From NCBI RefSeq assembly GCF_003293695.1, contig NZ_CP029556.1, positions 1,994,001 through 2,058,000 on the forward strand: a stretch of 64,000 nucleotides of DNA, given 5' to 3'. The notes beneath the pieces are model-generated. The model ran no database searches. It had not been told where the DNA came from and worked only from the letters and a program-made list of their open reading frames with translations. Positions 49,601 to 58,522 of this stretch are shown one piece after another. Numbering within the stretch: position 1 is the first letter of the stretch; every line of letters starts with the position of its first letter. Made by a program: the position numbers and the translations under genes. This stretch comes from Lysobacter oculi. Its GTDB lineage: Bacteria; Pseudomonadota; Gammaproteobacteria; Xanthomonadales; Xanthomonadaceae.

Positions 49601-52600
49601 TCACCCACATCGCCCGTCACCGTGTTGCCGTTGGTGTCCGCCACCGACGCCGTCTTGTCCAGCGTCAGGCTCGCCGTCGGCGTCGTCGCCACCGGCGTCG
49701 AGACCGTGTCGGTCGCCGGCGTCACGTCGATCGTGCCCACGTTGTCCGCATCCGCAGAGGCCGTGTTGACCAGCGGGTTCGGATCGGTCGACGCGATCAC
49801 GTGGGTGTTGCCCGTCGCCGTGCAGACCGCCGTCGCGCCCGCCGCCAGGTTGGCGATCGTGCACGACAGGCCCGGCAGCAGCGGGTCGCTCACCACCACG
49901 TTGGTCAGCGCCAGCGTGCCGGTGTTGGTCACGCTGAAGCTGTAGGTGACCGTGTCACCCACATCGCCCGTCACCGTGTTGCCGTTGGTGTCCGCCACCG
50001 ACGCCGTCTTGTCCAGCGTCAGGCTCGCCGTCGGCGTCGTCGCCACCGGCGTCGAGACCGTGTCGGTCGCCGGCGTCACGTCGATCGTGCCCACGTTGTC
50101 CGCATCCGCAGAGGCCGTGTTGACCAGCGGGTTCGGATCGGTCGACGCGATCACGTGGGTGTTGCCCGTCGCCGTGCAGACCGCCGTCGCGCCCGCCGCC
50201 AGGTTGGCGATCGTGCACGACAGGCCCGGCAGCAGCGGGTCGCTCACCACCACGTTGGTCAGCGCCAGCGTGCCGGTGTTGGTCACGCTGAAGCTGTAGG
50301 TGACCGTGTCACCCACATCGCCCGTCACCGTGTTGCCGTTGGTGTCCGCCACCGACGCCGTCTTGTCCAGCGTCAGGCTCGCCGTCGGCGTCGTCGCCAC
50401 CGGCGTCGAGACCGTGTCGGTCGCCGGCGTCACGTCGATCGTGCCCACGTTGTCCGCATCCGCAGAGGCCGTGTTGACCAGCGGGTTCGGATCGGTCGAC
50501 GCGATCACGTGGGTGTTGCCCGTCGCCGTGCAGACCGCCGTCGCGCCCGCCGCCAGGTTGGCGATCGTGCACGACAGGCCCGGCAGCAGCGGGTCGCTCA
50601 CCACCACGTTGGTCAGCGCCAGCGTGCCGGTGTTGGTCACGCTGAAGCTGTAGGTGACCGTGTCACCCACATCGCCCGTCACCGTGTTGCCGTTGGTGTC
50701 CGCCACCGACGCCGTCTTGTCCAGCGTCAGGCTCGCCGTCGGCGTCGTCGCCACCGGCGTCGAGACCGTGTCGGTCGCCGGCGTCACGTCGATCGTGCCC
50801 ACGTTGTCCGCATCCGCAGAGGCCGTGTTGACCAGCGGGTTCGGATCGGTCGACGCGATCACGTGGGTGTTGCCCGTCGCCGTGCAGACCGCCGTCGCGC
50901 CCGCCGCCAGGTTGGCGATCGTGCACGACAGGCCCGGCAGCAGCGGGTCGCTCACCACCACGTTGGTCAGCGCCAGCGTGCCGGTGTTGGTCACGCTGAA
51001 GCTGTAGGTGACCGTGTCACCCACATCGCCCGTCACCGTGTTGCCGTTGGTGTCCGCCACCGACGCCGTCTTGTCCAGCGTCAGGCTCGCCGTCGGCGTC
51101 GTCGCCACCGGCGTCGAGACCGTGTCGGTCGCCGGCGTCACGTCGATCGTGCCCACGTTGTCCGCATCCGCAGAGGCCGTGTTGACCAGCGGGTTCGGAT
51201 CGGTCGACGCGATCACGTGGGTGTTGCCCGTCGCCGTGCAGACCGCCGTCGCGCCCGCCGCCAGGTTGGCGATCGTGCACGACAGGCCCGGCAGCAGCGG
51301 GTCGCTCACCACCACGTTGGTCAGCGCCAGCGTGCCGGTGTTGGTCACGCTGAAGCTGTAGGTGACCGTGTCACCCACATCGCCCGTCACCGTGTTGCCG
51401 TTGGTGTCCGCCACCGACGCCGTCTTGTCCAGCGTCAGGCTCGCCGTCGGCGTCGTCGCCACCGGCGTCGAGACCGTGTCGGTCGCCGGCGTCACGTCGA
51501 TCGTGCCCACGTTGTCCGCATCCGCAGAGGCCGTGTTGACCAGCGGGTTCGGATCGGTCGACGCGATCACGTGGGTGTTGCCCGTCGCCGTGCAGACCGC
51601 CGTCGCGCCCGCCGCCAGGTTGGCGATCGTGCACGACAGGCCCGGCAGCAGCGGGTCGCTCACCACCACGTTGGTCAGCGCCAGCGTGCCGGTGTTGGTC
51701 ACGCTGAAGCTGTAGGTGACCGTGTCACCCACATCGCCCGTCACCGTGTTGCCGTTGGTGTCCGCCACCGACGCCGTCTTGTCCAGCGTCAGGCTCGCCG
51801 TCGGCGTCGTCGCCACCGGCGTCGAGACCGTGTCGGTCGCCGGCGTCACGTCGATCGTGCCCACGTTGTCCGCATCCGCAGAGGCCGTGTTGACCAGCGG
51901 GTTCGGATCGGTCGACGCGATCACGTGGGTGTTGCCCGTCGCCGTGCAGACCGCCGTCGCGCCCGCCGCCAGGTTGGCGATCGTGCACGACAGGCCCGGC
52001 AGCAGCGGGTCGCTCACCACCACGTTGGTCAGCGCCAGCGTGCCGGTGTTGGTCACGCTGAAGCTGTAGGTGACCGTGTCACCCACATCGCCCGTCACCG
52101 TGTTGCCGTTGGTGTCCGCCACCGACGCCGTCTTGTCCAGCGTCAGGCTCGCCGTCGGCGTCGTCGCCACCGGCGTCGAGACCGTGTCGGTCGCCGGCGT
52201 CACGTCGATCGTGCCCACGTTGTCCGCATCCGCAGAGGCCGTGTTGACCAGCGGGTTCGGATCGGTCGACGCGATCACGTGGGTGTTGCCCGTCGCCGTG
52301 CAGACCGCCGTCGCGCCCGCCGCCAGGTTGGCGATCGTGCACGACAGGCCCGGCAGCAGCGGGTCGCTCACCACCACGTTGGTCAGCGCCAGCGTGCCGG
52401 TGTTGGTCACGCTGAAGCTGTAGGTGACCGTGTCACCCACATCGCCCGTCACCGTGTTGCCGTTGGTGTCCGCCACCGACGCCGTCTTGTCCAGCGTCAG
52501 GCTCGCCGTCGGCGTCGTCGCCACCGGCGTCGAGACCGTGTCGGTCGCCGGCGTCACGTCGATCGTGCCCACGTTGTCCGCATCCGCAGAGGCCGTGTTG

Positions 52601-54180
52601 ACCAGCGGGTTCGGATCGGTCGACGCGATCACGTGGGTGTTGCCCGTCGCCGTGCAGACCGCCGTCGCGCCCGCCGCCAGGTTGGCGATCGTGCACGACA
52701 GGCCCGGCAGCAGCGGGTCGCTCACCACCACGTTGGTCAGCGCCAGCGTGCCGGTGTTGGTCACGCTGAAGCTGTAGGTGACCGTGTCACCCACATCGCC
52801 CGTCACCGTGTTGCCGTTGGTGTCCGCCACCGACGCCGTCTTGTCCAGCGTCAGGCTCGCCGTCGGCGTCGTCGCCACCGGCGTCGAGACCGTGTCGGTC
52901 GCCGGCGTCACGTCGATCGTGCCCACGTTGTCCGCATCCGCAGAGGCCGTGTTGACCAGCGGGTTCGGATCGGTCGACGCGATCACGTGGGTGTTGCCCG
53001 TCGCCGTGCAGACCGCCGTCGCGCCCGCCGCCAGGTTGGCGATCGTGCACGACAGGCCCGGCAGCAGCGGGTCGCTCACCACCACGTTGGTCAGCGCCAG
53101 CGTGCCGGTGTTGGTCACGCTGAAGCTGTAGGTGACCGTGTCACCCACATCGCCCGTCACCGTGTTGCCGTTGGTGTCCGCCACCGACGCCGTCTTGTCC
53201 AGCGTCAGGCTCGCCGTCGGCGTCGTCGCCACCGGCGTCGAGACCGTGTCGGTCGCCGGCGTCACGTCGATCGTGCCCACGTTGTCCGCATCCGCAGAGG
53301 CCGTGTTGACCAGCGGGTTCGGATCGGTCGACGCGATCACGTGGGTGTTGCCCGTCGCCGTGCAGACCGCCGTCGCGCCCGCCGCCAGGTTGGCGATCGT
53401 GCACGACAGGCCCGGCAGCAGCGGGTCGCTCACCACCACGTTGGTCAGCGCCAGCGTGCCGGTGTTGGTCACGCTGAAGCTGTAGGTGACCGTGTCACCC
53501 ACATCGCCCGTCACCGTGTTGCCGTTGGTGTCCGCCACCGACGCCGTCTTGTCCAGCGTCAGGCCTACCGACCCGACAAGGTCTGTGTCCGTCGCGGTGC
53601 AATTGGCTGGTGGCGTTCCCGTTGCCGGGCAGCCGCCGCCGCTCAACGTCGCCGTGTTGGATGCATTCGTGGTTGCGGAACCCGTCACGGTCCCTGTCAC
53701 CTCGTACGTGGCGCTTCCTCCCGCCGCCACGGTGACGCCGGTGCAGCCGGAAGCCGTGCAAGTACCCGCGACGGTGCCGGTACCGGTCGTCCCGGTGGAA
53801 ACGATTCCGCTCGTGGTGACGCCGGTTGCGGTATCGGACCAGCTGACGTTGCTGGCGGCGCCGGTTCCGGCGTTGGAGACGGTTACGGTGTACTTGACCG
53901 TATTTCCATTGACGAAGATGGAGCTTGCAGTGCTCGCCTTGGTGATGGTCAACGCAGGCACCAGCACCGGATCGCTGTCCGTCGCCGTGCAGACGCCGGT
54001 GGCAGCGGTGAAGTTCGCCGCGGGGCAGGTGGTGCCGCTGTTGGTGATGCCGGCCGGCGGGGCCACGCTGGCGGTATTGGTCGCCGTCTGCGCGAAAGCG
54101 GTGGTTGCAAGGCAAAACGCGAGCGAAAGACCCACGCCGGTTTTCAGCACCAGCGACTGAAGCAACGAACCACGATTCAC
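46651..54180 (-). CDS. Giant secreted DUF11-repeat protein with SdrD-type and OmpA-like C-terminal domains
   Basis: About 2509 residues. I choose the GTG at 54180: it has AGGGG upstream and begins a signal peptide (LKTGVGLSLAFCLATTAFAQ). The order is: one divergent DUF11 domain; twelve identical 118-residue DUF11 repeats (residues about 205-1615); two further DUF11 domains; a VLGNDT-type adhesin segment; another DUF11 domain; an SdrD-like calcium-binding B-repeat (GTVWDDRDGDGWQD); a carboxypeptidase-regulatory-like segment; and an OmpA-like domain (VVGHADRRGSRDYNQALGLR), which should bind peptidoglycan. I infer a long envelope-anchored stalk or adhesin. It is the first gene of the cluster. 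Confidence 0.85.
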   Translation of the reverse strand: MNRGSLLQSLVLKTGVGLSLAFCLATTAFAQTATNTASVAPPAGITNSGTTCPAANFTAATGVCTATDSDPVLVPALTITKASTASSIFVNGNTVKYTVTVSNAGTGAASNVSWSDTATGVTTSGIVSTGTTGTGTVAGTCTASGCTGVTVAAGGSATYEVTGTVTGSATTNASNTATLSGGGCPATGTPPANCTATDTDLVGSVGLTLDKTASVADTNGNTVTGDVGDTVTYSFSVTNTGTLALTNVVVSDPLLPGLSCTIANLAAGATAVCTATGNTHVIASTDPNPLVNTASADADNVGTIDVTPATDTVSTPVATTPTASLTLDKTASVADTNGNTVTGDVGDTVTYSFSVTNTGTLALTNVVVSDPLLPGLSCTIANLAAGATAVCTATGNTHVIASTDPNPLVNTASADADNVGTIDVTPATDTVSTPVATTPTASLTLDKTASVADTNGNTVTGDVGDTVTYSFSVTNTGTLALTNVVVSDPLLPGLSCTIANLAAGATAVCTATGNTHVIASTDPNPLVNTASADADNVGTIDVTPATDTVSTPVATTPTASLTLDKTASVADTNGNTVTGDVGDTVTYSFSVTNTGTLALTNVVVSDPLLPGLSCTIANLAAGATAVCTATGNTHVIASTDPNPLVNTASADADNVGTIDVTPATDTVSTPVATTPTASLTLDKTASVADTNGNTVTGDVGDTVTYSFSVTNTGTLALTNVVVSDPLLPGLSCTIANLAAGATAVCTATGNTHVIASTDPNPLVNTASADADNVGTIDVTPATDTVSTPVATTPTASLTLDKTASVADTNGNTVTGDVGDTVTYSFSVTNTGTLALTNVVVSDPLLPGLSCTIANLAAGATAVCTATGNTHVIASTDPNPLVNTASADADNVGTIDVTPATDTVSTPVATTPTASLTLDKTASVADTNGNTVTGDVGDTVTYSFSVTNTGTLALTNVVVSDPLLPGLSCTIANLAAGATAVCTATGNTHVIASTDPNPLVNTASADADNVGTIDVTPATDTVSTPVATTPTASLTLDKTASVADTNGNTVTGDVGDTVTYSFSVTNTGTLALTNVVVSDPLLPGLSCTIANLAAGATAVCTATGNTHVIASTDPNPLVNTASADADNVGTIDVTPATDTVSTPVATTPTASLTLDKTASVADTNGNTVTGDVGDTVTYSFSVTNTGTLALTNVVVSDPLLPGLSCTIANLAAGATAVCTATGNTHVIASTDPNPLVNTASADADNVGTIDVTPATDTVSTPVATTPTASLTLDKTASVADTNGNTVTGDVGDTVTYSFSVTNTGTLALTNVVVSDPLLPGLSCTIANLAAGATAVCTATGNTHVIASTDPNPLVNTASADADNVGTIDVTPATDTVSTPVATTPTASLTLDKTASVADTNGNTVTGDVGDTVTYSFSVTNTGTLALTNVVVSDPLLPGLSCTIANLAAGATAVCTATGNTHVIASTDPNPLVNTASADADNVGTIDVTPATDTVSTPVATTPTASLTLDKTASVADTNGNTVTGDVGDTVTYSFSVTNTGTLALTNVVVSDPLLPGLSCTIANLAAGATAVCTATGNTHVIASTDPNPLVNTASADADNVGTIDVTPATDTVSTPVLAAIYALNITKTVTSTGPYSLGSVIGYTVTATNTGNTTQANVVVTDSKLTPSTITCASVAPNGTCVLTGTYTVTQADVDAGKVDNTATVSSDTVTTPVTTPVVTTPVTQTPALTIAKTADKASFSTLGEVITYTYVITNTGNLTLAGPFTVNDDKIGALADCAAGPLVPGASARCTATYAITRADLDAGSVTNLASVTGNGVTSPQVSVTIVEQATPISVVDNDFGAIDGVTGGTTDSVLGNDTLGGQPVTVGTVALTPGTSPDPGLVMNPDGTITVAPNTPVGSYQYPYTLCERANPSNCGTAIATVVVEARTTSMRVTKTATPRDVEVGGLVRYTLLIENTGAYAVADASVIDTPPAGFSYVDGSMTVADADNAGRLVGTNPLAIDRIDIAVGGRATVTYMMRVGAGVRPGGYVNRAKMVDNGRDASNVASAEVQVKSDPMLDDSLIAGTVWDDRDGDGWQDSAAVTGLKVQGGFAPSAYVANSTTVDRGNGPQPEADASSPMLHGIALGSLAGRQSDADPASSHAIVIRQTLSSLAFTDDFVLGNDQGYTVRMNAAGQTSVERTGDAAKGLNGAELQVERTVAQVGNGYQVDYIVRSTGVDERGIPGVRIASVEGLVVETDQFGRYHIAGIAGGPQERGRNFILKVDPATLPPGSTMTTDNPLLRRVTPGLPVRFDFGVKLPESVIEGGRKDLELELGEVVFAPGKADVQPQYDAVVELMAAEVRRHGGGEVVIRADGESQALAYERALAVQGRLLAMLDPASAAALKVTLRTDAANPDTTLLTLGETPVLGTFLFDTNKAVIKPGFGPLLDRIARTIEGRAAAGGRTVIAVVGHADRRGSRDYNQALGLRRAKAVYEAIAARLGATAKARLRVDIDDNQASPTGLRDDGR
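49337..53564. repeat. Tandem array of twelve 354-bp repeats inside the giant DUF11 gene
   Basis: A 354-bp unit (118 codons) is repeated head to tail about 11.9 times, and I see no base differences among the copies. The unit encodes one DUF11-type Ig-like domain starting LTLDKTASVADTNGNTV and containing the cysteine pair C-TIANLAAGATAV-C. As 354 is a multiple of three, gain or loss of copies keeps the reading frame. Such identity implies recent amplification or active gene conversion. Confidence 0.95.
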
Positions 54181-54376
54181 TGGCGACCCCTGTCTAAAAC
54201 GTTGCGCTTGCACAGCCTGTATGGGCCGATGCTTCGACTGATGTACATGTAGGCACTGCACGTTCTGTGATGCACTAGCAATTGCGGTGCCAGCACGCGA
54301 AACGCGCTGTCCCACCCGTGATGCGAAATGGTAACAGTTTGTGACGTCCGTCTAAAAGGCTAGTGAAGCGGTCCAA

Positions 54377-54405
54377 ATGACGCGCCTTTGGCCCTCCTTT
54401 AATAT
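54377..54405 (+). promoter_or_regulatory. Candidate promoter of the indolepyruvate oxidoreductase gene
   Basis: ATGACG (54377-54382) and TAATAT (54400-54405) are separated by 17 bases, in the only strongly AT-rich spot of the 263-bp divergent gap. The start point would be near 54412, upstream of the ATG at 54444 but downstream of the alternative ATG at 54408, so it supports the later start codon. Confidence 0.45.
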
Positions 54406-54443
54406 ATATGCGAGGCCAATCCGGCCCATTTCCGTTCATCTAC

Positions 54444-57400
54444 ATGACCAGCACGGCCGAACTCTCGTCGCCGGCATCGGCCAATCTTGGCCTGACGCAT
54501 GGCCTGACCGATCCCGACTACACCCTCGACGACAAATACGGCCGGACCGAGGGCCGGATCTACCTGTCCGGCGTGCAGGCCCTGGTGCGGCTGCCGATGA
54601 TGCAGCGCCTGCGCGACGTTGCCGCGGGACTGAACACGGCGGGCTTCGTGTCCGGCTACCGCGGTTCACCGCTGGGCGGGTTCGATCTCGAGCTTTGGCG
54701 GGCGAAGAAGCATCTTGAGCGGAGTTCGGTGAAGTTCAGCCCCGGTCTCAACGAGGACCTGGGCGCGACGATGGTCTGGGGCAGCCAGCAGACCACCCTC
54801 TTCCCGGGCGCCAAGGTCGATGGCGTCTTCGGCATGTGGTACGGCAAGGGCCCGGGCGTGGACCGCTGCGGCGACGTCTTCAAGCACGCCAATGCGGCGG
54901 GCACCGGGCGCCACGGCGGCGTGCTGGCTTTGGCGGCAGATGACCATGCGTGTCGCAGTTCGACCCTGCCGCACGGCTCGGAGCACGAATTCGTCAGCGC
55001 GATGATGCCGGTGCTGAACCCGGCTGGCGTGCAGGACATCCTCGAAATGGGCCTGCTCGGCTTTGCGATGAGCCGCTTCACCGGCCGCTGGGTCGGCTTC
55101 AAGACCATCGCCGAGACGGTGGAATCCTCGGCTTCGGTGGACGTCAATCCGCTGGCGCTGCCGATCATCCTGCCGGGTGACGACGACTTCGACATGCCCG
55201 AAGGCGGCCTCAACATCCGCTGGCCGGACCCGCCGCTGGAGCAGGAGATGCGCCTGCACCGGTACGCGGTGAAGGCGGCGCAGGCCTTCGCGCGGGCCAA
55301 CCGCATCGACCGGATGGTGGTGGATTGCCCGGACGCGCGGCTCGGCATCGTCACCACCGGCAAGAGCTACCTGGACGTGCTGCAGGCGCTGGAATACCTG
55401 GGCCTCGATGAGGCCGCCTGCCGCGACATCGGCATCCGCGTCTACAAGGTCGGCATGACCTGGCCGCTGGAGCCGGTCGGCATCCGCGCCTTCGCACGCG
55501 GTCTGCAGGACATCCTGGTCGTCGAGGAAAAGCACAGCTTCATCGAGAGCCAGATGAAGGAGCTGTTCTACAACTTCGAAGGCGACCGCCCGTCGATCGT
55601 CGGCAAGTACAACGAGGATGGCGAGTGGATCCTGCCGTCCACCGGCGAGCTCACCCCGGCGCGCATCGCCGGCGTCATCGCCAAGCGCATCCAGCGCTTC
55701 CACGACAGCGAACGCATCCGCGACGTGCTGGCGTGGATGGAAACCAAGGAAGGCGAGCTGGCGCTGCCGCGGGCCAATTTTCCGCGCGTGCCGCATTACT
55801 GCTCGGGCTGCCCGCACAACACCTCGACGGTGGTGCCGGAAGGCTCGCGGGCGCTGGCCGGCATCGGCTGCCACTACATGGTGACGTGGATGAACCGCGA
55901 CACCGACACCTTCACCCACATGGGCGGCGAAGGCGTGACCTGGGCGGGCCAGGCGGCCTTCACCGAGACGCCGCACGTGTTCCAGAACCTGGGCGACGGC
56001 ACCTATTTCCACAGCGGCTCGCTGGCGATCCGCCAGTCGGGTCGCGGCCGGCGTCAACATCACCTACAAGATCCTCTACAACGACGCGGTGGCGATGACC
56101 GGCGGCCAGCCGGTGGACGGCACGCTGACCGTGCCGCAGATCGCGCACCAGGTGTTGAGCGAGGGCGTGCACACCATCGTGCTGCTGTCCGACGACATCA
56201 CCAAGTGGACGCGCCAGCGCTACCTCTTCCCCAAGGAAGTGGAGTTCCACGACCGCCGCGATCTTGACGAGGTGCAGAAGAAGCTGCGCACGGTGAAGGG
56301 CGTCAGCGTGCTGATCTACGACCAGACCTGCGCCACCGAGAAGCGCCGACGCCGCAAGCGCGGGAAGATGGAAGACCCGCAGAAGCGCGTGCTGATCAAT
56401 TCGCTGGTCTGCGAAGGCTGCGGCGACTGCGGCAAGAAGTCGTTCTGCGTCAGCGTGCTGCCGAAGGACACCGAGTTCGGGCGCAAGCGCGAGATCGACC
56501 AGTCCAACTGCAACAAGGACTACAGCTGCGTCGAGGGCTTCTGCCCGAGCTTCGTGACCGTGCACGGCGGCAAGCCGCGCAAGGGCAAGAAGGCCAACGC
56601 GGCCGACCGCCTGTCGCAGCTGCCGGCGCCGGCCATCCGCACCGATCTCTCGCAGCCGTGGAACATCCTGATCACAGGCGTCGGCGGCACCGGCGTGGTG
56701 ACCATCGGCGCGCTGCTCGGCATGGCCGGTCATCTGGAAGGCCGCGGCTCGACCGTGCTCGACCAGACCGGCCTGGCGCAGAAGGGCGGCGCGGTGACCA
56801 CCCACATCCGCATCGCCAGGACGCCCGACGACATCCACGCGGTGCGCATCGCCGCCGGCGAAGCCGACCTGGTGCTCGGCTGCGACATGGTGGTGGTCAA
56901 CGACTACTGGGCGCTGTCCAAGATCCGCGCCGGCCGCACCCAGGTGGTGCTCAACACCTACGAGGCGATGCCCGGCACCTTCACCACCCGCCCGGACATG
57001 CAGTTCCCGGCCGCCGACATCGTGGCCGCGGTGCGCACCGCGCTGGAAGGCGGCGACCCGCTGCAGGTGGATGCGACCCAGCTCGCCACCGCGCTGATGG
57101 GCGATGCGATCGCCGCCAACCTCTTCATGCTCGGCTACGCCTGGCAGCAGGGCCTGGTGCCGCTGTCGTTCGAGGCGCTGATGCGCGCGGTGGAGTTAAA
57201 CGGCGCCGCCATCGACATGAACAAGACCGCGTTCGCCTGGGGTCGCCTCGCGGCGATCGACCTGCCGGCGGTGATCGAGGCCGCCGGCATCGTCCGCAAC
57301 GCGCCGACTGCCGCCGAGAAGCGCCCGCACGAACTGCCGCTGCTGGCGCCGACCGCCAACGAAGGCCACGAGTCCGGCCTGTCGCCGCAGGGCGCGATGT

Positions 57401-58140
57401 TCGAGGAAGACGAACTCCGCCACGTGCCCGCGCACGGCGGCGATGTCGCCTACCTGCCTTTGGACGATGCGCGGCTGTCGCGTTCGCTCGACGAACTGGT
57501 CGCGCGTCGCGTCGGTTTCCTCACCGACTATCAGGATGCGGCTTACGCGAAGCGCTACGCCGGCTTCGTGGCCCGCGTGCGCGAGGCCGAGGAGCGCCGC
57601 GTGCCGGGCTCCACCGACCTGTCCGAAGCGGTCTCGCGCTACTTCTTCAAGCTCATGGCCTACAAGGACGAGTACGAAGTCGCACGCCTCTATTCCGCGC
57701 CGGAGTTCCGCCGCCAGCTGGAGCAGCAGTTCGAAGGCGATTACACGCTGCGCTTCCACCTTGCGCCGCCGCTGCTGGCGAAGAAGAACGCCAAGGGCGA
57801 GCTGGTCAAGCGCGAATACGGCCCGTGGATGCTGCGTGCGTTCGGCGTGCTGGCGAAGTTCAAGGGCCTGCGTGGCGGCACCTTCGACGTGTTCGGCCGC
57901 ACCGCCGAGCGGCGCATGGAGCGCCAGCTGATCGCCGACTACGAACGCACCATCGGCGGCCTGCTCGACACCCTCGACGGCGACAACGTGGCGCTGGCGG
58001 CGGAGATCGCTTCGGTGCCGGAGCACATCCGCGGCTTCGGTCACGTCAAGGAAGCGCACTTCGAGAAAGCCAAGGCGCGCGAGGCGGAACTGCTCAAGGA
58101 ATGGGCCAACCCGCTGCGGCTGGTGGTGCAGGCGGCCTGA
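54444..58140 (+). pseudogene. Fused indolepyruvate ferredoxin oxidoreductase, interrupted by a one-base frameshift
   Basis: Reading through the frameshift gives about 1231 residues, the usual size of the fused IorAB-like enzyme of Xanthomonadaceae. It oxidatively decarboxylates aryl or indole pyruvates to acyl-CoA with ferredoxin, using thiamine diphosphate. The first part holds the pyruvate-oxidoreductase fold (GFVSGYRGSPLGGFDLEL) and the TPP domain (HYCSGCPHNTSTVVPEGS). After the break come an iron-sulfur cluster region with CEGCGDCGKKS and a string of cysteines, then a pyruvate-oxidoreductase gamma domain (GVGGTGVVTIGALLGMAG). At 56039-56041 GGG has one G too many (AIRQS to VAAGVNITY). Artefact or real mutation. 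Confidence 0.88.
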
Positions 58141-58160
58141 GCCGCCGCGCCGTCAAGGAG

Positions 58161-58187
58161 AACGCCCGGCGATGCCAGGCGTTTCTT
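58161..58187 (+). terminator. Terminator after the indolepyruvate oxidoreductase gene
   Basis: AACGCC...GGCGTT with an inner GGC/GCC pair and a GAT loop (58161-58182, one internal mismatch) is followed by TTCTT. It lies 20 bp after the stop and may also serve the small convergent gene at 58217. Confidence 0.65.
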
Positions 58188-58216
58188 GTTTCAGTCGCGG
58201 ATCACGACCTTCCGCC

Positions 58217-58381
58217 TCACTCTTCCTCTTCCTCTTCTTCGGCGGGCGCGCCGTGGCCACGTTCCTCGTGGGCGCGGCGTTCGCGTTCGGCATCGGCGCC
58301 GAGGCGTTCGTTGTCGCGGTTGATGGCGGGATCGTTGGCGCGCTGGGCCTCGGCGCGGTTGCGCTGGATCTGATTCGGCAT
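58217..58381 (-). CDS. Small highly charged hypothetical protein (54 residues)
   Basis: A 54-residue, probably disordered protein. It begins MPNQIQRNRAEAQRANDPAI, continues with an Arg/Glu-rich helix-like part (DAERERRAHEERGHGAPA), and ends in seven glutamates. A good AAGGAG element lies nine bases upstream of the ATG, so it is likely translated. I do not recognise the family. It is followed by an intrinsic terminator shared with the oxidoreductase gene. The L,D-transpeptidase gene lies upstream, separated by its own terminator, so this is a separate transcription unit. Confidence 0.6.
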   Translation of the reverse strand: MPNQIQRNRAEAQRANDPAINRDNERLGADAERERRAHEERGHGAPAEEEEEEE

Positions 58382-58472
58382 GGCGATGCTCCTTCGGGGG
58401 GAGGTTCGATGCTGCGACGCCGTGCGTTCACCGGGCGTCGCGAAACGCTGAACCGGAGCCGCATCGCGCAAC

Positions 58473-58498
58473 GAAAAACGCCCCGCTGTGCGGGGCGT
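58473..58498 (-). terminator. Rho-independent terminator of the L,D-transpeptidase-like gene
   Basis: ACGCCCCGC (58478-58486), the loop TGT, and GCGGGGCGT (58490-58498) form a perfect 9-bp stem. On the minus strand it is followed by TTTTTCG, a classical intrinsic terminator 24 bp beyond the stop at 58523. Confidence 0.9.
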
Positions 58499-58522
58499 CG
58501 AAGCCGGATCGATGCGGATGCT

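Noticed and set aside
49337..53564. Possible CRISPR array because of regular repeats
   Set aside because: Period is 354 bp with no unique spacers; the whole unit is repeated and coding.
49592..54160. A series of identical 117-residue open frames at 354-bp intervals, looked like a toxin or gene array
   Set aside because: They are the antisense image of the tandem DUF11 repeats, each starting and ending at the same point of the unit.
49447..54252. A 1601-residue open frame on the plus strand, antisense to the repeat array
   Set aside because: It is low in complexity (Arg/His/Val-rich), mirrors the 354-bp repeats, and stays open only because GC-rich repeats lack stop codons. The minus-strand protein has a signal peptide and known domains.
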